From Gemmataceae bacterium (lineage in GTDB: Bacteria > Planctomycetota > Planctomycetia > Gemmatales > Gemmataceae): 64,000 nucleotides of DNA. The notes under the pieces were generated by a model. That model searched no databases. It saw only the letters and a list, made by a program, of their open reading frames with translations, and had not been told where the DNA came from. Where the stretch lies: positions 50,298 to 114,297 of the forward strand of contig JAQGHQ010000342.1 of assembly GCA_028288765.1 (NCBI GenBank), read 5' to 3'. The position numbers and the translations under genes were made by a program. Positions 51,606 to 61,502 of the stretch are shown here, one piece after another; the first letter of the stretch is position 1; each line of letters begins with the position of its first letter.

Positions 51606-51953
51606 CAACGCTGTACCTCCATGGAGCATCAACACACCAAGCTACCCGCGCCAACGTGACGCGGGTCGTTGCTTGCATCTGCCGGAACGGCAAATCTTGA
51701 TGGAGGTGCATTTATAGACGATTCCGCCCATGGTGCAAGCAAAATAGACGATAAAGTTGCTAAATCCAGCACAACCGGTCAATTAGGGAAAGGCATTACT
51801 GGCCTTTCCCCATCCTTCATGCTGAACCGAATCGCCCGAAGTTCTTGTCTTGACAAGGAATATGCGATATCTGGGGGATTTGGGTGGCCTCAAAAACCCG
51901 ATTTCGGCCTTGTGGATTGACAGGCGATCCCGACCCGGGTACTCCCGTTCCCC
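51606..51953. other. Low-GC intergenic leader between divergent genes
   Basis: About 350 bases with unusually low GC. It holds a hairpin GGGAAAGGC / GCCTTTCCC (51787-51795 and 51803-51811), two direct copies of TAGACGAT (about 51715 and 51747), and TTGACA at 51849. Promoters for both neighbouring genes are expected here. No gene is supported. Confidence 0.45.
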
Positions 51954-53270
51954 ATGTGCCGTGCATCTCGAAATAGCTGCCCTGTTGCGGTGGTCACTGG
52001 CCTTCTGGCCATCATCGCTCTCGTCCCCGGATGTCTGAACGCCGACCGCCGTTCGACTTCGATCCTCCCACCCGCCGCCAAGACCACAACCACCTCGTGG
52101 GATGGCAAATGTAGGGGGTCCGGAGTCCAGCCCGCGGTCGCGTTGTTCCCGGTCCAGGATGGAGATGCGGCGCCCGGCCCGCCGGACATCCCGATGCGAC
52201 GGCCGCGGAACATCCTCGCCCTGTCGGGCGGGGGGGCATACGGGGCGTACTCGGCGGGCTTCCTGAACGGGTGGACGAAATCCGGCACCCGGCCCGAACT
52301 CGATGTGGTAACGGGAATTAGCACCGGCTCATTGATCGCCCCGTTCGCGTTCCTCGGGTCGGACCACGACGCCCGTCTCGGCCAGCTCTACACCCGCGTA
52401 CAGGCGACCGACATCTTCCGTATTCGGGCCTGGGTGTCGATCCCGTTCACGGACGCAGTGGCCTCGTCGGCCCCACTCCGTCATCTGATCGAGACCGAGA
52501 TCAGCCAGGAGCTGATGGAACGGATCGCGGCGGAGCACCGAAAGGGACGGCGGTTGTACGTCGGGACCACCAACCTCGCCACCCGCCGACTGGTGATCTG
52601 GGACATGGGGGCGATCGCATGCCGTCCGTGCCCAGAGGGGTGCCACCTGTTCCGCGACGTGCTCCTGGCCTCGTGCTCGGTCCCGGGCATGTTCCCTCCG
52701 GTCCCCTTCGAGGTCGAGGTGGACGGAAAGAAGGTGCGCGAGCTGCACGCGGACGGCGGGGTCACGGCCCAGCTGTTCGTCCCGTCTCATGTGTTTGCGG
52801 CAGCGGCCAAGGCCGCGGCGGAGGAAGTGGAGAAGGCGGCACCGCGGCCGGGTGCGGGCGTCGATTGCACGCCCCAGGCCGGGAACCTCTACGTCGTGGT
52901 GGCCGGGAAGTTGTACCCGGACGCGACCCCGGTGAAGGCCAAAGTGCTCCCGGTCCTGGGCGCGACGACCGCGGCGATGCTGTACGCATACTGCCGGGCG
53001 GACCTGTCGAACCTGTACGGTCAGGCGCGGGTGGCGGGCCTGCGCTACCACCTGACCGCCCTGCGGGGGGATTTCCGGACCGTGGAAATCGCGGTGGACT
53101 TCGACCAGAAGGAAATGGCGAAGCTCTTCCAGGAAGGATTCGGACAGGGATCCGCCGGCTCGGCGTGGATGTCCGGCCCGCCGAGCATCAGCCCGGGGGA
53201 CGGGGATTCCATTCGCACGGGTCTGAAGCTGCGGAAAGCACAGTCACCCATGCCAGTGCCGGGGAAGTAG
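51954..53270 (+). CDS. Patatin-like phospholipase, putative lipoprotein
   Basis: A 438-residue protein. A lipoprotein-type signal ends with ALVPGC (Cys near 27). The patatin domain has the oxyanion motif LSGGGAYGAYSAGFLNG (about 89-105), the nucleophile elbow GISTGS (about 120-125) and the catalytic-dyad Asp in HADGGV (about 265). The family hydrolyses acyl esters of lipids. The C-terminal part lacks further recognised domains. It would act at the outer or inner membrane surface. The stop is followed by the second repeat island. Confidence 0.88.
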   Translation: MCRASRNSCPVAVVTGLLAIIALVPGCLNADRRSTSILPPAAKTTTTSWDGKCRGSGVQPAVALFPVQDGDAAPGPPDIPMRRPRNILALSGGGAYGAYSAGFLNGWTKSGTRPELDVVTGISTGSLIAPFAFLGSDHDARLGQLYTRVQATDIFRIRAWVSIPFTDAVASSAPLRHLIETEISQELMERIAAEHRKGRRLYVGTTNLATRRLVIWDMGAIACRPCPEGCHLFRDVLLASCSVPGMFPPVPFEVEVDGKKVRELHADGGVTAQLFVPSHVFAAAAKAAAEEVEKAAPRPGAGVDCTPQAGNLYVVVAGKLYPDATPVKAKVLPVLGATTAAMLYAYCRADLSNLYGQARVAGLRYHLTALRGDFRTVEIAVDFDQKEMAKLFQEGFGQGSAGSAWMSGPPSISPGDGDSIRTGLKLRKAQSPMPVPGK

Positions 53271-53752
53271 CTTCAAGAAAAGGCGGTAGGGCCGTCTGAT
53301 ACACGAACTCGATGAGCTTGTCGCATCGGGTGGCATGTCCACCGCTCGGGGTGGACATGGGTGTTTCTCGTCGGGCGGAAACCTCACCCCGACCCGGGCT
53401 CCGGGGCACCCGCATGTCCACGGCTCGGGGACAGATGACACCCAAAGGTAGTCACCCTGGCGCGACGTAAGTGCCTGGAAAACCTGTGCCGCCAGGGTGC
53501 AGTTGATCCCCGCGAATGCCCCTCGGCACAGGGGTGAAGGGACTTTCGCGGGGATCAACTGCACCCGAGGAAAACCAGCACTTACGGCGACTCCGACTGA
53601 CTACCGTTGACTGACACTTGTCCGCTCGGCGTGGACATGCCACCCGGGCCATTCCCGTCCTCCCTCGCCCTCACGGGGAAAGGGGGACCCGAAACGAACA
53701 CCGTTACCGGGTTCCGGACGAGACGGCCCGCGGACCGCCGGTTGCGCCCCTG
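53271..53752. repeat. Repeat island 2 between patatin and DUF4132-like genes
   Basis: No gene is supported. From left to right: a CTGATACACGAACTCGATGA unit (53299), CATGTCCACC / GGTGGACATG (53334-53360), a half copy CATGTCCACGGCTCGG (53412), a long inverted repeat (separate entry), TTGTCCGCTCGGCGTGGAC (53620) and module A in reverse orientation (53630-53710). The same modules occur at 27371-27842. Confidence 0.82.
53466..53586. repeat. Long nested inverted repeat
   Basis: Perfect 22-base arms (53495-53516 and 53545-53566, starting GGGTGCAGTTGATCCCCGCG) enclose CCCCTCGGCACAGGGG, and outer 9-base arms CGTAAGTGC / GCACTTACG (53466-53474 and 53578-53586) enclose the whole. There is no ORF in it. 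Confidence 0.88.
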
Positions 53753-56700
53753 TCACCTGGCCACGATCTGTTGCAAGATCGTCGGGTCCTGGATCTCCTT
53801 GTCGCGAGCCAGTAGAAGGACCTTCGACACCACCTCGGCGGTCCGGGGGTCGTCGTCGGCGAACGGCAGGAACAGGCGCCCGCGGTGCTGGGCGTTCACC
53901 GGCACCACGCACAGCGACCCGCCCGGCTGCTTGTGAACCACCCCGCTGCCCAGGTGGACGGAGTACCTCCCGTACTCGCCCTGGATCAGGACGTGTCGGC
54001 CCTCCAGCTTGACGTTCGTCAGCTTCAGGAACCCGCACGTCGTCTTCACCAGCGCGGCCCGCATCTCGGTGGTGGACTGCGTGGCCTCCGGGTCCACCCC
54101 GCCGACGTGCGCCACGCTCACCACCAGGTCGAGGTCCCGCATCACCTCGCTGAAGACGACCGGCGGGACGGCGGCCAGCGCCACCGGCTTCCAGTCCCCG
54201 CGGCGGTGGAACACCACCTCCCGCACGGCGGGGGCGGCGGCGTCGGCCGGGGTTGTGTAGCCGTGGTCGAGCGTCACCTCGGCCACCAGGTCGGCGTCGC
54301 GGAACAGCTTGTCGATGCCCTCCCGGGTGGACCACCCCCGCCCGGCGAACAGGGCCTTCGCCTGGGTCTCGTTCACCTGCTGACCCGAGTACCGGCGCGA
54401 CCGGTCGACGTCCTCCTGCTCCGCCCGGGTCGGCACGTACACCTCGCGGAACACCTGCTTGAACGGCTGCACCCGCTCGGCGCGGAAGCACTCGGCCTGC
54501 CACTCCGGCCAGTCGGTCGCCGCCACGAAGTCGAGCGGGTGGGCGATGGTCCACTCGTCCGCGGCCTTCACCGGGGTCGTCCGCCCGTCGTACCCCTTCA
54601 GCGCCGTGCCGCCCTTGGTCGGGTAGCCCATTCCGGCGGCCGTTTTCAGCACCAGCCGGTCGAGGAGCGGGCGGACCAGTGGGTGCGCTGTCAGCGTCTT
54701 CAGCTCCGCCCCGCGGAAGCGGCTGCCCGCGCACATCGCCTGTTCGAGCGACCGCTTGCTGTTCGACGCCGTGCGGGCGAGGGCCTTTTGTCGCTCCAGC
54801 AGGTCCGCCACCTTCGCGTTCTTCTTCACGTCCGGCGGCAGCTTGGACAGCGGGTTCCCGCCCTTCGTCTGCGTCACCTCCGGCTCGCCCAGGGCGGACA
54901 GGCCGAGCGCGACCGTCACCGGGCCGACGGTCACCTCCGCCGAGCCGGCGGCGAGGTCCGCCACTTCGGTCGCGGTTACCGCCCACTCCAGCCGGACCGG
55001 GTCCGGGAAGCCGGCCGTTACCGCCAGGTTCTCCAGCCCCAGACGGACCGCCCGCATCGCCGGTTCCTTCGAGAGCGAACTCAGCCCGCGGGCGTACCGC
55101 TCGTACTCCTTCAGCACCTTGTAGCGGTCGGTCAACTCGGTCTGCCGCCCGGCCACGTCGGCCGGCAGCGGCAGCAGGCCGAGTAACCTCACCGACTCCT
55201 TCAGGAACTTTTTGCGGATGTTCTCCACCAGGTCCTTCTTCTTCATCCGCCCGAGGAGGACGTCGGCCAGGCGGACGGCCTTCTTGTGTTCCTGCCCGTA
55301 GCCGAGGAACCTGGCCGCCCCTTCGACGGCGTCCCACCGGCCGTCGTCGCCGACCGCCGCATAGGCTTTGTGGAACCAGGCCACGTCGATCAGCCCGTCG
55401 GCCAGCTGCTCGGCCGTCAGATTGGTGCGGGCCTTCACGATCGAGTGCCAGAGGGTTTGGAGCTTGTCCGCGGCCGGCCGGTCGTCTTCCTCGTCCTCGT
55501 CGGGGTCGTCGTCGTCCGCTCCGCCGAGTCGGCCCTGCCACGAGCTGCCGGTGTGAGCGATGAACCAGTACACCGCCTCGTCGTACCCCGGCCAGCCGAC
55601 CGCCGCCGCCACGTGACGCACCCACCGCGGGTTCACCAGCCCGAGTTCGGCGATCCGTTCGATCGGGAAGAGTCCGCCGGCCACTGCGGTCTTCACGGCT
55701 TCCGCGAACGCGGCCGCGGTGTCGCCGTCACCCGGGACGGCCTGGCGGATGAGGTGCGTGAGGACCGCCGGTTTATTCTTGCTGTGCGAGTACCGGTCCC
55801 CCTGCGAGTAGCCGGGTTTGCCGAGCGCGGCGATGAGCCGGAACAGGGCGTCCGTCCCGCGGAGCTGCCGGATGTCGTTCGCGGCCCGGGTCGCCGGCGT
55901 CGGCGTTTCGCCCCGCTTCAATTCGGCCTCGATCACCCGGGCGACGACCGCTTCGACCGCGTCCCGCAGCTCCGGCCGGTCGGCCACCAGCGGATAGTCT
56001 TTCGCGCCGGAAGCCGACGTGAGCGCCGCCAGGGAATCGAACGGCGTGCCCCACCGCTCGATCTGGCGCGGGCCGATCAGGTGGTCGTACACGTCGGCCG
56101 GCGTGGAGGCGCCGGCCGCGTACGCGGCGAGCAACACGTCGAGCGACGGCCGGAGCCGCTGTCGCCCCGGCAGCGGCTCGTCCCGCCAGCGGTACAGGCG
56201 GAAGAGCCTGGCGGCGTGGCCCGGGGTCCAGTCGACGGTGGTATTGTTCCGGGCGGCCCGGGCGAGCCACTGGGTGAATGCCAGGTCGGTCCGCCACTCG
56301 ACGACTTCATTGTCGTCCTCGTCGAGATCGCTGTCGTCCTCGTCGGGCGAGCGGGCCAGAGGCGTCTGTTCGACGACGACCGGCGGGACGAGAGCCAGGG
56401 CCGTCTCGGCGGCGTCCAGCAGGAAATCCGAGGCCCCGCCCGGCGGGTAAAGCTTCTCGAACCATTCCAGCAGACGTTCGATCAGGTCATCGTACCTCAC
56501 GGCCACTGGTTCGGTCGGGATGACCTGGTCCCGGGCCTTGCGGAGGGCGACCACGACGGCCGAAGGCTTCTTGGAGCCGGTGTCATCGTCATCGTCCCGG
56601 TCGTGGCCGTCTTCGCCCTCCCGCACCTCGGCCCGCGGCAGCCGGCCCGCGCGGAGCAGCTCGAACCCGTCGGCGTCGCGGGTGCGGGCGGAGCGGTTCT

Positions 56701-58858
56701 GCCACCATCCCTCCCACAGGTCCGCCTGCGGCAGGTTCGCCCGATCCTGCCCGGCCGTCAGTTTGCCGTCCGGGCCGGGGAAATCCCACGAGTAGCGGAC
56801 GGAGCCGAGGACTTTCTCCTCCGGCTTCTCCTTGTTCCGGGTGTCGACGAACGTCTTGTCCCGGTGGTCGTGGATGAACTCGTCGAGTTCCGTCAGGAAC
56901 GCGATCGCGGCGGGGGTTACGAATGACACGTTCCGCTTCTTCGGCCCAACGGCCGGGCTGCGGTCGGCCGGGTCGAACAGGCCAAGGCCGTCGTCCAGGG
57001 TGGGCGGGCGGGCGGCCGGGTTGAGTACGATCTCGATCGCCGCCGCTTCGGCCTGGGCGAGCCGCTTCCCTTTCTCCGCGCGGTAGGCACGCAGGCGGTC
57101 GCGGACTGGTTCGGCCGTCCGCCCGGCGTCCGTCATCCGCCGGGCCAGTTCGATGCCCGCCGCCCGCCGGTTCGCGTCGCCCGCGGCCAGCAGCCGGTCG
57201 ATGCTGCCGACCACCAGCTTGTCCGGCCGGTTGAGCAGCAGTTCGAACACGCCGCGGCGGAAGTCGGCGGTCTTCCGGGTGAGGTACCGTTCGAGCGTCT
57301 GCACCTCGTCCTCGGCCAGCTTGCACTTCTTCAGGTACTTCAGCGCCGCCTCCCGGACGTACCGGTTCGGCTCCCCGGCCACCGCCAGGAGTGTCTGCCT
57401 CACCTTTGAGGACAGGGTTCGGGCCTCGCACAGCCTGGCGAGCGCCTGCACCCGGGAGTACTCGTCCATCATCGGCAGGTACGGCAACAACCGCTCCGCC
57501 GGCCGTTGCCCCAGGCAACGGAGCAGCAACGAAGCCGCGTCGCCCTGTTCGAGGTCGGACACCGACCAGCCTGGAACCAGCGGCTTCAGCGCTTTCGGCT
57601 TCGCCGGGAGAGACGGGAGCCGCTTCTCGACGCGCTCGAACAGGTCCTTCGGGTATCGGCCCGGGCCGTCCTCATCGTCGTCGGAGTCCTTACCCGCTGT
57701 CGGCATCGACTGGAAGTAGAGGAGCGCCGCACTCACCAGCCGTTCGTCCGGGTCGTCGATCAGCGGCAGCATCAGCTGGGCGGCGTCCGGCAGGCCGGAG
57801 TCGGTCAATAATTTGGCCGCGGCAAGCCGCCGGGCCGGGGTTTTGTCGCGGAGGAGCGGGGCGGCCGCGGTCACGGCGGCTTGCACGTCCTCGAAGGCCA
57901 GCGCCCACAGCCCCCGGTAGGCGGTGGCGGCGTCCCCCCTGGCGATCGCCTTCTGCCGGGCCGCCGGGTCTCCGAGCAACTCCCGGCACCCTTGGAGGTC
58001 GGTCTTCAGCTTCTTCGGGTTTTCGACCTCTTCCTCCTCCCCGAACCACACCCCGGCCGCCCGCGCCACGGACGCGAACCGGATCAGGTTGTGGTCGAGG
58101 AGGAGCCCGACCATCCGCCGGAACGCCTCGGGGTGGGCTTCGTCCACTGCTTCGAGAATGTTCTGCCGCAACCCCTCCTGCCGCTGGGCCGCGAGCAACA
58201 GGCTCTCGGCGAACTCCCAGGCGTCTTTCCGCCCGCTACACAACAACCCGCGGGTGGCGTGACCGCCGGGACCGCCGATCTCGTGGCGGTTCGCCGCCGA
58301 GTCTTTCAGGATGGTGAGGACGCTTTCGGCCGCCGCCCCGCCGGCATCGATCACCCCGGCGAGGAGGTAGCCGAACTCGTCCGCCCGGTAGCCGAGGTGG
58401 ACCGCCCACGCCGCCACCCACTCGGCTGACAGGACGTCGTCCGGGACGTCGCCCAGCTCGTCGAACAGGTTTTCGAGGTACTCTTGCCGGGTGGCCGCGT
58501 AGACCTCCGGCCGGGAGGGGGCGCGGAACGCGCGGCGGGCGTACCCCACCGTGTACGGCATCCGCCCCTTCAGTTGCCACCCGGCCTCGACGTCCGCGTG
58601 CATCGTCGGGAACAGGGCGGCGAGCACCTTCGCCCGGCCTCTGGGGTCGGCTGTGAGCTTGGCGGCGGACACGCGTTCGAGCTCGCGGCGTTCGTTCCAG
58701 TCGCTCGGCGGCTTCCCGTTCGGCAGCAGGCCGATCACGCCGAGGCCGAGTGCAGCCGGCGCCTTCGGCAGCTGTTGCAGCCGGGCGATCCGCGCCTGGC
58801 GGTGCTTTTTGGACTTCAGTTTGCCGAGCTGTTCGCGGGCGAGGTCGGGTTTCAGCAC
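53753..58858 (-). CDS. Giant HEAT-like/DUF4132-like protein
   Basis: A 1701-residue protein using a GTG start 3 bases after the stop of its small partner. The N-terminal two-thirds are helical, with HEAT-like units (DKTPARRLAAAKLLTDSGLP, DDPDERLVSAALLYF, GEPNRYVREAALKYL). The C-terminal region (about 1430-1700) resembles DUF4132, with IAHPLDFVAATDWPEWQAEC, RVQPFKQVFREVYVPTRAEQ and GLFRD-like segments, and ends DPTILQQIVAR. Three Asp/Glu-rich low-complexity stretches occur near residues 755, 845 and 1120. Relatives of DUF4132 are often linked to MoxR AAA and vWA genes, but none is present. No signal peptide is seen, so a cytosolic scaffold role is inferred only from architecture. Confidence 0.82.
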   Translation of the reverse strand: MLKPDLAREQLGKLKSKKHRQARIARLQQLPKAPAALGLGVIGLLPNGKPPSDWNERRELERVSAAKLTADPRGRAKVLAALFPTMHADVEAGWQLKGRMPYTVGYARRAFRAPSRPEVYAATRQEYLENLFDELGDVPDDVLSAEWVAAWAVHLGYRADEFGYLLAGVIDAGGAAAESVLTILKDSAANRHEIGGPGGHATRGLLCSGRKDAWEFAESLLLAAQRQEGLRQNILEAVDEAHPEAFRRMVGLLLDHNLIRFASVARAAGVWFGEEEEVENPKKLKTDLQGCRELLGDPAARQKAIARGDAATAYRGLWALAFEDVQAAVTAAAPLLRDKTPARRLAAAKLLTDSGLPDAAQLMLPLIDDPDERLVSAALLYFQSMPTAGKDSDDDEDGPGRYPKDLFERVEKRLPSLPAKPKALKPLVPGWSVSDLEQGDAASLLLRCLGQRPAERLLPYLPMMDEYSRVQALARLCEARTLSSKVRQTLLAVAGEPNRYVREAALKYLKKCKLAEDEVQTLERYLTRKTADFRRGVFELLLNRPDKLVVGSIDRLLAAGDANRRAAGIELARRMTDAGRTAEPVRDRLRAYRAEKGKRLAQAEAAAIEIVLNPAARPPTLDDGLGLFDPADRSPAVGPKKRNVSFVTPAAIAFLTELDEFIHDHRDKTFVDTRNKEKPEEKVLGSVRYSWDFPGPDGKLTAGQDRANLPQADLWEGWWQNRSARTRDADGFELLRAGRLPRAEVREGEDGHDRDDDDDTGSKKPSAVVVALRKARDQVIPTEPVAVRYDDLIERLLEWFEKLYPPGGASDFLLDAAETALALVPPVVVEQTPLARSPDEDDSDLDEDDNEVVEWRTDLAFTQWLARAARNNTTVDWTPGHAARLFRLYRWRDEPLPGRQRLRPSLDVLLAAYAAGASTPADVYDHLIGPRQIERWGTPFDSLAALTSASGAKDYPLVADRPELRDAVEAVVARVIEAELKRGETPTPATRAANDIRQLRGTDALFRLIAALGKPGYSQGDRYSHSKNKPAVLTHLIRQAVPGDGDTAAAFAEAVKTAVAGGLFPIERIAELGLVNPRWVRHVAAAVGWPGYDEAVYWFIAHTGSSWQGRLGGADDDDPDEDEEDDRPAADKLQTLWHSIVKARTNLTAEQLADGLIDVAWFHKAYAAVGDDGRWDAVEGAARFLGYGQEHKKAVRLADVLLGRMKKKDLVENIRKKFLKESVRLLGLLPLPADVAGRQTELTDRYKVLKEYERYARGLSSLSKEPAMRAVRLGLENLAVTAGFPDPVRLEWAVTATEVADLAAGSAEVTVGPVTVALGLSALGEPEVTQTKGGNPLSKLPPDVKKNAKVADLLERQKALARTASNSKRSLEQAMCAGSRFRGAELKTLTAHPLVRPLLDRLVLKTAAGMGYPTKGGTALKGYDGRTTPVKAADEWTIAHPLDFVAATDWPEWQAECFRAERVQPFKQVFREVYVPTRAEQEDVDRSRRYSGQQVNETQAKALFAGRGWSTREGIDKLFRDADLVAEVTLDHGYTTPADAAAPAVREVVFHRRGDWKPVALAAVPPVVFSEVMRDLDLVVSVAHVGGVDPEATQSTTEMRAALVKTTCGFLKLTNVKLEGRHVLIQGEYGRYSVHLGSGVVHKQPGGSLCVVPVNAQHRGRLFLPFADDDPRTAEVVSKVLLLARDKEIQDPTILQQIVAR

Positions 58859-58861
58859 GGC

Positions 58862-59287
58862 TCAGCCCCCCGCCAGCAGGGTGAGCCGGACGAACGTCAG
58901 CTTGCTGTCCGCGGTGAGGGGCACGACGGCGGCGAGGTCCTTGACCTCAGCGTCGTCCACCACCACCAGGAACAGGCCGTCGGCGAACGCCTCCAGGGCG
59001 GTCGCCACCGCCTGATCCGGGTCCACCTTCTGATCCAGTTCGCTCCCACCGGCCGACACCTTGCCCGCGGCGAGCCCCTCGTCGATCTGTTTGGCGGTCA
59101 GCGCGTTCACCAACCGCCGCCCGGCCTGGCGGGTCTTGAACGCATCCACCTCGGCCCGCACCACATGGCCGATCAACTCGCGGAGGGTGACGGGGCCGCC
59201 GGCCGTAACGGCCGCGGGAGGGGGAACGGCGAAGTCGTCGCAGATCGGCTTCCGCCGGCCGATCGCTTGCGCGGAGATGCTGAGCAT
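58862..59287 (-). CDS. Small partner of the DUF4132-like gene
   Basis: A 141-residue protein, MLSISAQAIGRRKPICDDFA, with helices in TLRELIGHVVRAEVDAFKTR and ALTAKQIDEGLAAGKV and a final strand KLTFVRLTLLAGG. No family is recognised. It ends 3 bases before the start of the giant gene, so the two are probably co-expressed and may interact. Confidence 0.75.
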   Translation of the reverse strand: MLSISAQAIGRRKPICDDFAVPPPAAVTAGGPVTLRELIGHVVRAEVDAFKTRQAGRRLVNALTAKQIDEGLAAGKVSAGGSELDQKVDPDQAVATALEAFADGLFLVVVDDAEVKDLAAVVPLTADSKLTFVRLTLLAGG

Positions 59288-59479
59288 GGCGACACTTCCA
59301 GGAGAGACAGGGATGTGGTGCTGAGGGCGAATCTACCCGATCGGGTGTGAGGGTGCAACGGGCGTAGGTGTCGCGCCCGATGGCACCAGGATAAGCGGAT
59401 TTGCCCCCCGGCCTCCCGCTGCGCGACGGGTTAAAGACCCGCCTCCACGACGAAGAACTCAAAGCCGACGGGGAGGTGT

Positions 59480-59587
59480 CTGATACCGAATCGCATGGAT
59501 CGCTTTTGTAGGGTGGGCACCGCCCACCACAGTCGGACGGTGGGCGGTGCCCACCCTACAAGTACGAATCCACCCGATCCGGTATGA
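59480..59587. repeat. CTGATACCG-type palindromic element, copy 2
   Basis: The same 23-base flank and 23-base arms as copy 1 (arms 59506-59528 and 59539-59561, 10-base loop). Here the right flank (59562-59587, GATCCGGTATGAC end) is imperfectly complementary to the left flank, so the full element is an imperfect palindrome of about 107 bases. It lies in the gap between the DUF4132 operon and the membrane-protein gene (59288-59752), which holds nothing else recognisable. Confidence 0.9.
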
Positions 59588-59752
59588 CTACCCGACGGAC
59601 CTTGTTGGGTCGTCCAAATCGATTGGATCGCGGTCCGACCGATTACAGGGTGACCAGCGGGCTTCGGAGCCCTCTTGCCACTTTTCCGCCCCGGCCTGAA
59701 TTCTGTTCTAGGCTCCCGGTATCGGCACTTTACTGCCGGCGGAGGCTCACCG

Positions 59753-61399
59753 GTGAAGCGCCTGTTCCGGCCGGAGACGGCCTTTTTCCTGATCGTCTGG
59801 CTCACCCTACTCCTCGCGTTCCGCGAGCGGGGGTTCTACGACCCCGGATCGCTCTGGCACGTCAAGGTGGGCGAGCTGATCCTCGCCGACGGCTTCCCGC
59901 ACACCGACCCGTTCACCTACACGTTCGAGGGCCGCACCTGGATCCCCCAGCAATGGGGCGCCGAAGTCCTAATGGCCCTGGCGCACCAGGCCGGCGGGCT
60001 CGACACCATGCTCCTCGGGTTTTGCACCCTTGTTGCCGGGCTGTTCACCCTGATCTTCCGCCGGGCGACCCAGGCCGGGATGGGTCCGCTCCTCGCCGCA
60101 CTCGTGGTCGGTGGATCGCTGTTCGTCGGGGCGTTTCACTACTTCGTCCGACCACACATGTTCACCATCGCGTTACTCGGGTGGACGATGATGTGCGTGG
60201 TGGACTTCGAACGCGGCCGGTGTGGGGTCGCCAGGCTCGCCGGGCTCATCCCGCTGTACATCCTGTGGACGAACCTGCACGGTGGGGTCCTCGGCGGGAC
60301 GATGACGCTCGGGCTCGCGGTCGCGGGGTGGGGGATCGTCTTCCTGACGAGCAGGCGGCATCGGCGCCCGGATAACGTGGATCATGAGGCCCCTGATGGA
60401 GGTGAGATCGAGCCCACCCGTCAGATTCATCAGGGGGTTCACACCACCCGCTCGCCGATCCCGAGCTGGCGGACCGCGTTCCTGCTGGTCGCGATCGTGA
60501 TCGCCTGCGGGCTGACGCCGTTCGTGAACCCGTTCGGGATGGAGATGCTCAACACCTGGCAGCGGATCGTCGGCTCGAAGGTGCTCCCACAGGTCGTCAA
60601 CGAGCACATGCCGCTCGACCCGGGCACGCCGCTCGGCATGACCGTGATTGCGTTCGGCGTCTTCTACCTGTTCCTCCTCGCCGGCACCTACCCGAAATTC
60701 CCCCGGGTGAGCTGGCTCATCCCGCTGGCCTGGCTCGTGCTGAGCTTCAAGGGCATCCGGCAAGCTCCGCTATTCGCGATCACCGCCGCGGTCGCGGCCG
60801 TCGACCTGTGGCCGCACACCGTCTGGCACCGACTCCTGAAGAAGTACGGTGACGGCTCTCTCGCCCGCGACCCGGAGCCGGAGGGACTGTCCGCAACCCG
60901 ATGGGGCTGGACCATCGTCCCGGCTGTGGCGGTCCTGGTGGCGTTCGGTCTCCAGGTCGATCGCGTACCGGTCCCGGTGGTCGGGTGCGGGTGGGCCCGG
61001 CTCAACCCGAACTTCGTGCCCAGCGACTTGACGGAGGAAATGCGGGCTTACGCCGCCTCCGTACCACCGGGGACACGGATCTTCAACGACGCAAACCTCG
61101 GCGGATACCTGATCTACCACACGCCGAGCCTGAAGATCTTCATGGACGACCGGTGCGAGCTCTACGGCGACGACTGGATTCAGGCGTACTCCGATACACT
61201 CGGCAAACCGCCAGCGGAGCTCGGCCCCGAGTTCGAGGCGTGGGCCGACTACTACCAGTTCGACCGGGCGTTCGTCATGACCCAGCCCGCCGCCGCGGAA
61301 AAGCCGCCGCTCGAACAGTATCTGCTCGACTCCCCGAAAAAGTGGCGAGAGGTCGCCCGCGGGAAGCGGGCCGTCCTGTTCGAGCGAGTCCGTCGGTAG
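59753..61399 (+). CDS. Polytopic membrane protein, glycosyltransferase-C-like
   Basis: A 548-residue protein. The GTG at 59753 has GGAGG (59741-59745) seven bases upstream and begins VKRLFRPETAFFLIVWLTLL; an earlier in-frame start would add 26 residues. Around ten hydrophobic helices follow, and the first loop carries YDPGSLWHVKVGELILADGFP, a pattern with an acidic residue near the first helix as in GT-C-like or O-antigen-type enzymes. A hydrophilic insert (about 200-240) includes a 9-base inverted repeat in the DNA. The C-terminal soluble domain contains LGGYLIYHTPSLKIFMDDRC. The acceptor is unknown. Confidence 0.65.
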   Translation: MKRLFRPETAFFLIVWLTLLLAFRERGFYDPGSLWHVKVGELILADGFPHTDPFTYTFEGRTWIPQQWGAEVLMALAHQAGGLDTMLLGFCTLVAGLFTLIFRRATQAGMGPLLAALVVGGSLFVGAFHYFVRPHMFTIALLGWTMMCVVDFERGRCGVARLAGLIPLYILWTNLHGGVLGGTMTLGLAVAGWGIVFLTSRRHRRPDNVDHEAPDGGEIEPTRQIHQGVHTTRSPIPSWRTAFLLVAIVIACGLTPFVNPFGMEMLNTWQRIVGSKVLPQVVNEHMPLDPGTPLGMTVIAFGVFYLFLLAGTYPKFPRVSWLIPLAWLVLSFKGIRQAPLFAITAAVAAVDLWPHTVWHRLLKKYGDGSLARDPEPEGLSATRWGWTIVPAVAVLVAFGLQVDRVPVPVVGCGWARLNPNFVPSDLTEEMRAYAASVPPGTRIFNDANLGGYLIYHTPSLKIFMDDRCELYGDDWIQAYSDTLGKPPAELGPEFEAWADYYQFDRAFVMTQPAAAEKPPLEQYLLDSPKKWREVARGKRAVLFERVRR

Positions 61400-61502
61400 G
61401 TCCGTCATGTGACCGGTGGTTCCAATTCCCCGTCCCGGTGTCTATAACGACATCGGGGTTATTGTTCGCCCCGAAACCGCTAGTCGCCCCGGTTTCTTGC
61501 AA

